DNA of 6,630 nt from Candidatus Sumerlaeota bacterium (GTDB lineage Bacteria > UBP6 > UBA1177): positions 1 through 6,630 of the forward strand of contig SLGQ01000191.1 of NCBI GenBank assembly GCA_007136595.1, read 5' to 3'. The position numbers and the translations under genes were made by a program. Within the stretch, counting starts at the first letter, position 1; each line of letters begins with the position of its first letter. Positions 1 to 6,339 of the stretch are shown piece after piece. Below the pieces are notes generated by a model. It ran no database searches. It was not told the DNA's origin and was given only the letters and a program-made list of their open reading frames with translations.

Positions 1-985
1 GTTTAAAATTGAGATTTTTTATAAGACTGTCAACATTAGCATAAGTTGCAGGAACATCGCCAAGTTGGAGAGGAAGAAGGTTCTTGCGGGCTTTCCGTCC
101 TATTTTTGTTTCTATAGCTTCAATAAAATCCATAAGTTTCACAGGAGCATTGTTGCCGATGTTATAAATGGTATAGGGAGCTTTTGATGTTGCGGGATCG
201 GGCTTCATCCCATCCCATTCACTGTTCCCTTCAGGAGGATTTTTTATAACTTTTACGACCCCTTCAACAATATCGTCAATATAGGTAAAGTCACGAAGCA
301 TATCTCCATAGTTGAATACATCGATCTCTTTTTCTTCAAGAATGGCTTTAGTGAATATAAAAAGTGCCATATCGGGTCTTCCCCAAGGTCCGTAAACCGT
401 AAAAAACCTCAGACCGGTAGTTGGAATATTAAAAAGATGGCTGTAAACATGAGCCATCAGTTCATTAGATTTTTTAGATGCGGCATAAAGACTTATCGGA
501 TGATCCACATTGTCGGAAGTGGAAAAAGGAAGATATTCGTTTGCTCCGTAAACACTTGAACTTGATGCATAAGAAAGGTGTTTGACATCGTTATGTCTTG
601 AAGCTTCAAGAATATTCATGAAACCTGAAATGTTTGAATCAATATATGCTTCAGGGTTTGTAAGAGAATATCTCACTCCGGCTTGAGCGGCAAGGTTGCA
701 TACAGCATCAAATTTTTCGTTTTTAAAAAGTTCTCTGATCTTTTCCCTGTCATTCAGATCAAGTTTTATGAAGCTGTATGACGGATGTTTTGAGCTTTGG
801 ACGATCTTGCCGTACTCAATGGTTTCTTTTGAAAAGCCGGCATTTTCAAGTCTTGCATATTTTAAATTTATGTCATAGTAATCATTGATGATGTCAAGAC
901 CTACAACAGTGTCCCCATCTGCAACAAGTTTGTTTGCAACATGAAATCCTATAAAACCGGCTGTTCCGGTGACAAGTATTTTCAT
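1..985 (-). CDS. UDP-glucuronate 4-epimerase (NAD-dependent SDR epimerase), 3' end cut by the window
   Basis: This cytoplasmic enzyme should interconvert UDP-glucuronate and UDP-galacturonate using bound NAD, supplying precursors for capsule, LPS or exopolysaccharide. I translated it from the ATG at 983-985; 328 codons are in the window. It shows the Rossmann motif TGTAGFIG (residues 6-13), then GLDIINDYYDINLKYARL, a block characteristic of this subfamily. The SSSSVYG stretch (141-147) and the catalytic YAASK (Y167, K171) of extended short-chain dehydrogenases follow. Further on are LRFFTVYGPWGRPDMALF and GDMLRDFTYIDDIVEG, both typical of GlcA epimerases. The last visible residues, GDVPATYANVDSLIKNLNFK, normally lie about 20 residues before the end of these 335-350 residue proteins, so only the tail is missing. 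A GAGG ribosome site (991-994) sits 5 bases before the start. The gene is 29 bases downstream of the diguanylate cyclase and probably co-transcribed with it. It could be named capI, lspL or gla in different organisms, so I give no symbol. Confidence 0.93.
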   Translation of the reverse strand, partial: MKILVTGTAGFIGFHVANKLVADGDTVVGLDIINDYYDINLKYARLENAGFSKETIEYGKIVQSSKHPSYSFIKLDLNDREKIRELFKNEKFDAVCNLAAQAGVRYSLTNPEAYIDSNISGFMNILEASRHNDVKHLSYASSSSVYGANEYLPFSTSDNVDHPISLYAASKKSNELMAHVYSHLFNIPTTGLRFFTVYGPWGRPDMALFIFTKAILEEKEIDVFNYGDMLRDFTYIDDIVEGVVKVIKNPPEGNSEWDGMKPDPATSKAPYTIYNIGNNAPVKLMDFIEAIETKIGRKARKNLLPLQLGDVPATYANVDSLIKNLNFK

Positions 986-1014
986 TTTATCCTCTTTATT
1001 ATTAATTGAAAAAA

Positions 1015-3054
1015 TTATTGATCTTCATCGTGTTCTTCTTCTTCAACTTCATTTTCCTGCTGACCTATCTGCCCGGAAAACAATGTGACAGCATTTCGCC
1101 CGCTTTTTTTGGAAAAGTAGAGAGCTTCATCAGCACTTTTTACAAGTTGTTCCCCGCTCATAACAATTGAAGGAAATGAAGATACGCCGAAAGATGAAGT
1201 TATGTTCAGTTGGCTTCCATCTGCATTGATCGATGCATCCTTAACAAGTATTCTTATCTTTTCAGCAAGTTTTGCCGCACCGTTTGCGTTAGTGTTGTGA
1301 AGAAGCAATACAAACTCCTCTCCTCCGTATCTGGCGGCAACATCAACTTTCCTTATATTGTTTTTCAGCGTTCTTGACATGAACCTTATTACATCATCCC
1401 CGGCTTTATGCCCGTAAGTGTCATTGATCTTTTTAAAATGGTCGATGTCGAGCATAATGATCGAAAGCGGAGTATCAGTACGGCTTGATTCCATCACCAT
1501 TCTTTCTATCGCCTGTTGAAAATATCTCCTGTTGTAAAGACCTGTAAGTCCGTCAACATTTGAAAGCTCTTCAACTTTTTCGTACATTTCAATATTATGC
1601 AAAGCGGAAGAAACAACTTTGCAGATCATTCTTATTGAAGTAACCTGATTCCCAAGAGACTGGGAAGATTCCTCAGAGTCAACAAAAATGCTGATAGTTC
1701 CTTTATTTTCATTGTTAAAAGATATCAATCTTGCAGACATGCTTTCGTGCCTGTTCAATAAAGCAAGAGGTCCTGTTGTGGGGAAAAGAGGATTTTCTTT
1801 TCTCTTATTTATTTTGTGTATTTCACAAATGTTATCCATTTTACCATTTATCATCATATTGTGGACACAAGTTGACTCAGTAAGTTCTGAACGGGCAAAT
1901 TCTTCAATGTGCTCCATCTTTAAATTTTCGGTCCTTTCAATATCATTTCTTATCCTGAAAGCATGGCTCATGTGGATATCATTTTTAAGTTCAGTTACAA
2001 GAACGGAAGATGCTTCCGGAATGACATTGAATATTGCAAGAGCAGTTGCCTGAAAAAGAGAGTCTCTGCTAAAGGAGTCAACAATGCTGGATGTGCCGTT
2101 ATAGAGACTTTCCTTGCGAAGCTTTTCAAGAGATATCTGCCTGAAAGCTTCTCCTTGTCTGATCATTTCAACGACATCATTTTTTATTTCCCTGAATTCA
2201 TCAAGAATATCCTGTTTTGAAACATTGTCTTTCTCTTTAAGCTTTATATCAACTGCGAGAACATATTCGGGTTCCATCATCATTGATCCGCAATCGAACA
2301 TGCTGAAAGGGTAGTAAAGTCTGAAATTGTATGTTTCCATCATTGGAACATCATCCTGTTCGGCAAGAAGAGTTTTTGTTGCAAGCTCTATTCTGTCATG
2401 AACCACCCTGTGGATCAGCCCCCTGAGTTCAAACCGGTGATCATCTCCATATTTTCTTGCAAAATCACTTGGGAAAAGCTCAATGAGATTTATCCCGATC
2501 TTTTTCCCTTTGAAGCTGTTTGTCCTTTTAAGATAATTTTTCAAAGGTTTAAAAGGATCTTCAACTATCGATCCGCTGTTTTCATCCACTTTCCGTTTTG
2601 TATTTATCTCAGGTTCCTTTTCTGTCAAAATAAACTTCCAGATATCTTTTCTATGCCCGAGCCATACAAAAAACACTGTGAACAGATAAAAAACGAACAG
2701 TCTGAAATCGGATGGAACGGAATAGTCTCCAGTAAAAAAAATAATGATGAAAGAAAGTGCACTGAAACAAAAGTAGTGAACCTGATCTGTTTTTGATATC
2801 AAATAAGGCAGCGATAAAAACAGCAGCGGTAGAAGTTCACTGGCTCTTCCTCCCGTTAAAACCACTGCAACGGCAATTAAAGGTGGAATGGGAGGTTTAA
2901 CTTGTTCGATCAGCAGCAGGTAAAGTACCAGAACGGCAAAAATACCCCAGACAATAAGGAGAAAACTGAGTCTGGTGCTGACATTGATGGAAGCGACTGC
3001 AAAAATTGCAGTTAAAACATAAAAAAATGGTTTTGAATTGATGATTTTAGTCAT
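1015..3054 (-). CDS. membrane-bound diguanylate cyclase (multi-TM, GAF-like, GGDEF)
   Basis: This 679-residue protein should make cyclic di-GMP from two GTP at the inner membrane. Residues 8-135 form about five or six hydrophobic segments, followed by a basic stretch (RKVDEN) that enters the cytoplasm. Residues 165-275 match nothing I recognise. A charged helical linker (about 276-316) leads to a probable GAF-type sensor region (about 325-490). The GGDEF domain begins at SNVDGLTGLYNRR (498-510). It has the metal-binding LDIDHF (D536), the active-site GGEEF (577-581) and an inhibitory I-site RKVD (R568, D571) exactly five residues before it, so it should be active and product-inhibited. The C-terminus is a short acidic tail (EVEEEEHDEDQ). 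The ATG overlaps the end of the FtsB-like gene by 8 bases. The only AAGGA lies about 14 bases upstream, too far for a good ribosome site, so translation is probably coupled to the preceding gene. The sensed signal is unknown. Confidence 0.93.
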   Translation of the reverse strand: MTKIINSKPFFYVLTAIFAVASINVSTRLSFLLIVWGIFAVLVLYLLLIEQVKPPIPPLIAVAVVLTGGRASELLPLLFLSLPYLISKTDQVHYFCFSALSFIIIFFTGDYSVPSDFRLFVFYLFTVFFVWLGHRKDIWKFILTEKEPEINTKRKVDENSGSIVEDPFKPLKNYLKRTNSFKGKKIGINLIELFPSDFARKYGDDHRFELRGLIHRVVHDRIELATKTLLAEQDDVPMMETYNFRLYYPFSMFDCGSMMMEPEYVLAVDIKLKEKDNVSKQDILDEFREIKNDVVEMIRQGEAFRQISLEKLRKESLYNGTSSIVDSFSRDSLFQATALAIFNVIPEASSVLVTELKNDIHMSHAFRIRNDIERTENLKMEHIEEFARSELTESTCVHNMMINGKMDNICEIHKINKRKENPLFPTTGPLALLNRHESMSARLISFNNENKGTISIFVDSEESSQSLGNQVTSIRMICKVVSSALHNIEMYEKVEELSNVDGLTGLYNRRYFQQAIERMVMESSRTDTPLSIIMLDIDHFKKINDTYGHKAGDDVIRFMSRTLKNNIRKVDVAARYGGEEFVLLLHNTNANGAAKLAEKIRILVKDASINADGSQLNITSSFGVSSFPSIVMSGEQLVKSADEALYFSKKSGRNAVTLFSGQIGQQENEVEEEEHDEDQ

Positions 3055-3319
3055 TGACGATAAATTGATCCTTTTTAAGCATTTGAAATCTCTGCCTTAA
3101 AATTGCTTCGGCAGCCCTGGGGTCTGTCTGAAATTTCCGGATTTTAACTCTTGTTTCTTTTATTTCTTTTTCTATTGACTTGCTTGTTTCATCAAGATGA
3201 TCAAGAATCCTCCGGTTTTCCTTTATATCAGTGTAGGTCATATATGCGTCATAAGATATAAGAATGGCTGCAACTGATGCAACTGAAATTATAATCGCTG
3301 TCGAAGCATTGATCTTCAA
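3047..3319 (-). CDS. FtsB/DivIC-like septum-formation-initiator family protein (TTG start)
   Basis: This 90-residue bitopic protein has a short N-terminal cytoplasmic tail, one membrane helix (about residues 8-24) and a charged coiled coil (about 30-64). It ends in a C-terminal segment, TDPRAAEAILRQRFQMLKKD (65-84) followed by QFIV. This resembles the DPxYxExxARExLGMVKPGE ending of FtsB and DivIC proteins, which bind FtsL and FtsQ at the division septum. Size and layout match that family (about 90-110 residues). Its first codon is TTG, within a TTGA overlap with the exbD stop. A GAGGT site 7 bases upstream supports it, and the next ATG (residue 27) would remove the membrane helix. Coupling to exbD and the diguanylate cyclase is tight. 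FtsB is usually found near eno or ispD, so here it may be a paralogue with a different partner. The similarity is short and could reflect a generic coiled coil. Confidence 0.72.
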   Translation of the reverse strand: MKINASTAIIISVASVAAILISYDAYMTYTDIKENRRILDHLDETSKSIEKEIKETRVKIRKFQTDPRAAEAILRQRFQMLKKDQFIVND

Positions 3320-3726
3320 TTTTTTGACCTCGTGGCAACTGCGATATTCTCAAAACCGAGAGTCTTAAGAATATCTAAAACTTCCGTTACTCTTCCGTGA
3401 GGAGTTGCAGTATCGGCCTTAATTACCATAAGATACCTTAATCTCATGGCAGTGTCAAATTTTGAAAGAATATTTTTCATTTCTTCTGTTGACTCTATTT
3501 CTACACCGTTTAATGACAAATCACCTTTTGTTCCGATACTTACCTCATATTTTTCAGGAGAGATGATAGGTTGACCGGATGATGCTGAAGGGAGCTCAAC
3601 TTTCAGTCCGGTTTCTTTGACAAAAGTGCTGGTCAGGGAAAAGAAGATCAAAAGAGTGAACAGAACATCAACAAGGGAACTGATATCGATACTGAAATCA
3701 TGCTTCCTGTTTTTTCGAAGGTTCAT
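3316..3726 (-). CDS. exbD: ExbD/TolR family biopolymer transport protein
   Basis: This 136-residue inner-membrane protein would form the rotor-like subunit of a proton-driven ExbB-ExbD or TolQ-TolR complex. Such complexes pass proton-motive force to TonB- or TolA-like periplasmic partners. It has a short basic N-terminus, one membrane helix (about residues 15-37) holding the essential acidic residue in SSLVDVLFTLLIFF (D20), and the following TGLKVELPSASS typical of the family. The periplasmic domain ends in VIKADTATPHGRVTEVLDIL and GFENIAVATR, which match the conserved ExbD/TolR fold. Length is normal. Its ATG directly abuts the TAA of the upstream nucleotidyltransferase gene, and a GGGAG site (3736-3740) lies 9 bases before the start. 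No ExbB/TolQ or TonB/TolA gene accompanies it in the window, which is unusual because the channel subunits are normally adjacent. Sequence alone does not decide between ExbD and TolR. Confidence 0.93.
   Translation of the reverse strand: MNLRKNRKHDFSIDISSLVDVLFTLLIFFSLTSTFVKETGLKVELPSASSGQPIISPEKYEVSIGTKGDLSLNGVEIESTEEMKNILSKFDTAMRLRYLMVIKADTATPHGRVTEVLDILKTLGFENIAVATRSKN
3327..3331 (-). promoter_or_regulatory. Shine-Dalgarno site deciding the TTG start of the FtsB-like gene
   Basis: On the minus strand the sequence reads GAGGT, then seven bases, then TTG AAG. This spacing is right for initiation at the TTG (3317-3319), and no ATG lies near it. Using the TTG also keeps the membrane helix and gives a TTGA overlap with the exbD stop. 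Confidence 0.75.
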
Positions 3727-5040
3727 TTATTGTAACTCCCTGCCGTTTACAGTTAAAAGAACCGCATAACAGACAAAAAACAACGAAATTATCAAAGCGG
3801 GAATATGAAGAAGGATCATTCCTGCTAAAACAAAAAAGGAAAAAGCTGGCGAGAGATATGTCTTGAAAAGATATGACGGGACTTTAGGTGTCTGAAGTTC
3901 CAGTAAATTGATATATCCGCCGATAGGAGCGAATATTACAAACAGTAAGAATATTGAAAACAGCAAAGAAACTGTGGGATATGTAGCAAAAAGAACGGGA
4001 ACTGCCGCTACGGAAGCATTGAAGGGGAGTGAAAAAAAACTGCCGTTAACATTATCTGAAGAAGAGCGCACAAAGTTTCTTATTTTAGATGTGTTATAAA
4101 AAAGTACCGCTGAAAAATAAGTTATCAGTGATGGCCACATAATTTCAAGTCTGATCGAAATGGCAGAGATGAAAATGGCTGTTATGAGAAACAGAGGTGT
4201 TATTGCATTCCATTCAAAATGCTCTTTTTTAAAAGCTGAAAGAAGAAGTTCCTTTGATATTTTATCAAAAACAGCATTTGAAAAAAAACTCCTTTCTTCA
4301 TAAGATAAAATTGCGTTGTCTATCAATCGCTGTTCCGCTTCATATTTCATAGCGGGGGTATCAACATCCTGCCATAGGAATCCTGTCATATCGACCGGGA
4401 GAAACCCTCCTTTTTCCGATAGAGCTTTCATTCCTTCCGAAATGGAAACATCGCCAGTTTTTTCATAAATTTTTTCAAGTTCATCAAATATTGACGGCTT
4501 ACATAAAAACAAGCCGGTATCAATTGCATTATAAGCTTTGATCTCTTTTCCGATATGTGTTATCGCGTTATTTTGAGTAAATACTTTTGTTGCGTCATCA
4601 AGATCAAAAACAGATTCAATATCTCTGTCTATTGCAAGAAGAGAATCAGCATCTTCAAAAACAGGTTCCGCCCTGTTTATAAAACAGGTGAAAAAATCAT
4701 TGGAAAAAATATGGTCGGACATGGAAAGGAGAAAAGGTTCCCCGGGATCAAGAGCTTCTTTTGCTTTTAATAGCGAAATACCGTTTTTTTTATTGTATTC
4801 AGGGTTGTTGACAGTAACAATGCCGTGAAAATTTCTTTTTTTTATGAAATCGAGGATCTGGTCACCTCTGTATCCCAGGATTATAACTATCTTTTCTATC
4901 CCTGCACTATACATCAGATTTATAACTCTTTCTATCAGAGCAGTTCCTCCGATCGGCATCAAAGGTTTAGGTTCATTTTTACCTTTGCTGTTAAGTCTGC
5001 TTCCAAGTCCGCTTGCCAGAATCACACCCTGTTTTACCAT
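3727..5040 (-). CDS. IPCT-like nucleotidyltransferase fused to a degenerate CDP-alcohol phosphotransferase-like membrane domain
   Basis: Residues 1-245 are a sugar-phosphate/alcohol-phosphate nucleotidyltransferase. Visible are the NTP loop LASGLGSRL (G11, G13, R15), the PKP lysine (K25), NGISLLKAKE (86-95), the metal-site SMSDH (D109), IDTGLF (173-178) and WQDVDTP (D225, D227). NGxSL with MSDH recalls CTP:inositol-1-phosphate cytidylyltransferase (IPCT), so CTP with an alditol or inositol phosphate is the likely but unproven substrate pair. Residues 251-437 have about six hydrophobic segments. The start, SFFSNAVFDKISKELL then WNAIT, resembles the entry helix of the DIPP-synthase half of bifunctional IPCT/DIPPS proteins. 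However, the D-x2-D-G-x2-A-R motif is absent, and the GxxxDxxxD part reads GSFFSLPFN (333-341). I therefore infer a catalytically dead transferase domain that tethers the soluble enzyme to the membrane, next to the intact transferase encoded just upstream. An AAGAGGT site (5046-5052) supports the ATG. Confidence 0.85.
   Translation of the reverse strand: MVKQGVILASGLGSRLNSKGKNEPKPLMPIGGTALIERVINLMYSAGIEKIVIILGYRGDQILDFIKKRNFHGIVTVNNPEYNKKNGISLLKAKEALDPGEPFLLSMSDHIFSNDFFTCFINRAEPVFEDADSLLAIDRDIESVFDLDDATKVFTQNNAITHIGKEIKAYNAIDTGLFLCKPSIFDELEKIYEKTGDVSISEGMKALSEKGGFLPVDMTGFLWQDVDTPAMKYEAEQRLIDNAILSYEERSFFSNAVFDKISKELLLSAFKKEHFEWNAITPLFLITAIFISAISIRLEIMWPSLITYFSAVLFYNTSKIRNFVRSSSDNVNGSFFSLPFNASVAAVPVLFATYPTVSLLFSIFLLFVIFAPIGGYINLLELQTPKVPSYLFKTYLSPAFSFFVLAGMILLHIPALIISLFFVCYAVLLTVNGRELQ
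3730..4290 (-). other. Degenerate CDP-alcohol phosphotransferase-like domain within the fused nucleotidyltransferase
   Basis: This covers residues 251-437 of the fused protein. In order there are an amphipathic entry segment (SFFSNAVFDKISKELL), WNAIT, two hydrophobic helices, a stretch without D-x2-D-G-x2-A-R (residues about 315-325), then GSFFSLPFN (333-341) where active enzymes have GxxxDxxxD. The following SVAAVPVLF and a later SPAFSFFVLAG (397-407) run parallel to SVCPGFIV and RPVSAFYTVAV in the adjacent intact transferase. The match is by eye and low in identity, so homology is an inference. Confidence 0.5.
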
Positions 5041-5043
5041 ACT

Positions 5044-5814
5044 TTACCTCTTGTGTAACGGTTTCATGTCTTTTGCAATTTCAGCTTTCTTTTCTTTCAC
5101 ATACTCTTCATATCCGTCAAGATCCCACGGGTCATAAATAAAGGGAGCCAGAAAAGTATAGACAAGCATTTCAAGTAAAAGGCAGTCAAGCAACCAGGGT
5201 CTTGAAGTGACGCTTGTCGCGACACCGCTTATAAAAAGGAGTATTACCGCACAAGTCATAAAAAACTTCAGAGGCTTGTTGAATTTTCTGCCGTGGTGGG
5301 CAAGAAAAGGTCTGAACGAAAGGTTATTGTATCCTATCCAGATAAGTACAGGAATTATAGCGTATCTGTAATAGGGAACAAAATCACTTAACTGAGTTCC
5401 AATTACGGCAACTGTATAAAAAGCTGAAACAGGTCTGGGCGTTCCAAGCCAGAATCTTGGAAAACTGATGTCGTAAACCTGATTTCTTGCGTGTCTTATG
5501 CAGCCGAACACAATGGGAATAAGACCCATTGCAAATGCGAGCAGTATCCCCGTTTCTCTGTAAAATGCATAGACAATAAATCCGGGGCAGACAGAATAAG
5601 TTACATGGTCAGCTATCACATCAAGTTCTTTCCCGAACTGATTGCTCATCTTTGTAAGTCTTGCTACAGTTCCGTCAAGATGGTCAAATACAAAAGCGGC
5701 GATAATAAGGTAACAGGCAGCAATGATGTTCCCTTCCATCGCCATCAATGCTGAAGCAAACCCGATTGCAATGTTCATTATAGTTACAATGTCTTTGAGA
5801 TGGATAAGTCCCAT
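5044..5814 (-). CDS. CDP-alcohol phosphatidyltransferase, PssA-like type
   Basis: This 256-residue multi-pass membrane enzyme would transfer a phosphate-linked group from a CDP-activated donor (such as CDP-diacylglycerol) to an alcohol, releasing CMP. The family signature is perfect: D44-x2-D47-G48-x2-A51-R52-x8-G61-x3-D65-x3-D69. About eight hydrophobic segments run from residue 10 to 228. The flanking pieces VTIMNIAIGF, DHVTYSVCPG and IRHARN (106-111) followed by FWLGTPRPVSA recall bacterial type II phosphatidylserine synthase (PssA), in which RxARFN and GLPxPAA occur at the same places. A hydrophilic tail of about 28 residues ends the protein. A strong GGAGG site (5820-5824) lies 5 bases before the ATG. 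The IPCT-like gene starts 3 bases after this stop, so the two proteins may act together, one making a CDP-alcohol or the head group and the other the transfer. Serine as acceptor is likely from homology, but an inositol-type or other acceptor is possible. Confidence 0.85.
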   Translation of the reverse strand: MGLIHLKDIVTIMNIAIGFASALMAMEGNIIAACYLIIAAFVFDHLDGTVARLTKMSNQFGKELDVIADHVTYSVCPGFIVYAFYRETGILLAFAMGLIPIVFGCIRHARNQVYDISFPRFWLGTPRPVSAFYTVAVIGTQLSDFVPYYRYAIIPVLIWIGYNNLSFRPFLAHHGRKFNKPLKFFMTCAVILLFISGVATSVTSRPWLLDCLLLEMLVYTFLAPFIYDPWDLDGYEEYVKEKKAEIAKDMKPLHKR

Positions 5815-5819
5815 TCTTC

Positions 5820-5824
5820 CCTCC
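5820..5824 (-). promoter_or_regulatory. Strong Shine-Dalgarno site of the CDP-alcohol phosphatidyltransferase gene
   Basis: The minus strand reads GGAGG followed by five bases and the ATG at 5812-5814. It lies in the 24-base gap after the DUF151-like gene and fixes the start of the transferase at residue 1 of MGLIHLKD, which keeps the first membrane helix complete. Confidence 0.8.
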
Positions 5825-5838
5825 GGAATAGTAGTAAG

Positions 5839-6339
5839 TTACTGGATCGTGTTTTTTCCCGGAGATAAAATATCCGGAATATCCTGCGAGTCAACTGCGT
5901 CCATGAACATTTTTTCAAAATCAGCGATGATCCTTGTTGTGTCAATTTTGTTTCTGAAAAAAGATTCATCTTTAAAAAGCTCAGTGTTTACAAGAATTTC
6001 TTCGCCTATTTCAAGACAGAGCAAAATTCCTGCCGTTGCCGACATTTCAACAATTTTATCAGATGTTCCTTCAAGGTGAACTTTTGCAATTGCTTCACCT
6101 TTTCCATTGTTTTGAAGGATCACTTTTTTTACTTTTATTCCGGTAGCATCAAGCAGTTTTATTACAATTTCAGAGTGAACCGGTTTTTTATGAATAAATG
6201 CACCAAGAAGGGAAGCTTTGTCATAATTTCCTATGGGTACAGGAAACACCTTTCCATTTGAGCTTCTCAGAACAATAACAGGATTGAACAGAGAATCCTC
6301 AACAGCTATTCCGCTGATCTTCATTTTTACCGTTTTCAT
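5839..6339 (-). CDS. DUF151 / bifunctional nuclease (BFN)-like protein
   Basis: This 166-residue soluble protein resembles the DUF151 or bifunctional nuclease family, a small fold linked to DNase/RNase activity in plants and of unclear role in most bacteria. The early block LRSSNGKVFPVPIG (24-37) matches the family's strand-rich N-terminal half. It is followed by a helix, KASLLGAFIHKKPVHSEIVI (41-60), at the place of the usual EA-x-AI-x(n)-RPxTHDL segment. The region SATAGILLCLEIGEEILV (100-117) aligns with the conserved RPSDAIALALRxGxPIxV block, but the RPSD residues are replaced, so nuclease chemistry is doubtful here. The last 45 residues form a charged helical tail. Its ATG overlaps the stop of miaB (ATGA), with a GAGAGGGG ribosome site (6347-6354) 7 bases upstream. 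A DUF151 gene beside miaB is, to my knowledge, an arrangement seen in several bacteria. Confidence 0.75.
   Translation of the reverse strand: MKTVKMKISGIAVEDSLFNPVIVLRSSNGKVFPVPIGNYDKASLLGAFIHKKPVHSEIVIKLLDATGIKVKKVILQNNGKGEAIAKVHLEGTSDKIVEMSATAGILLCLEIGEEILVNTELFKDESFFRNKIDTTRIIADFEKMFMDAVDSQDIPDILSPGKNTIQ

Noticed and set aside
986..1014. Possible terminator or promoter between cyclase and epimerase genes
   Set aside because: The gap is only 29 A+T-rich bases with a ribosome site. There is no G+C hairpin and no room for a convincing -35/-10 pair.
1688..2053. Plus-strand open frame of 121 codons
   Set aside because: It is antisense to the GAF-like part of the cyclase. The apparent hydrophobicity comes from the complement of charged codons, and no domain is visible.
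2398..2796. Plus-strand open frame of 132 codons
   Set aside because: It lies wholly inside the well-supported cyclase gene on the other strand. Its translation is rich in Phe, Ile, Lys and Cys, shows no recognisable motif, and does not fit the operon's direction.
3047..3241. Alternative ATG start (residue 27) for the FtsB-like gene
   Set aside because: It would delete the membrane helix, while the upstream TTG has a well-spaced GAGGT and a TTGA overlap with exbD.
3727..5040. Complete bifunctional IPCT/DIPP synthase
   Set aside because: The N-terminal half fits, but the C-terminal domain lacks every aspartate of the phosphotransferase motif, so the second activity cannot be assigned to this protein.
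5784..5969. Minus-strand 61-codon frame overlapping the DUF151-like gene end
   Set aside because: It is in another frame of two real genes, with no ribosome site or family match. The 24-base gap with a strong GGAGG explains this region better.
5723..6079. Plus-strand open frame of 118 codons across the transferase/DUF151 junction
   Set aside because: It overlaps two supported genes and their ribosome sites on the opposite strand and has no family features.
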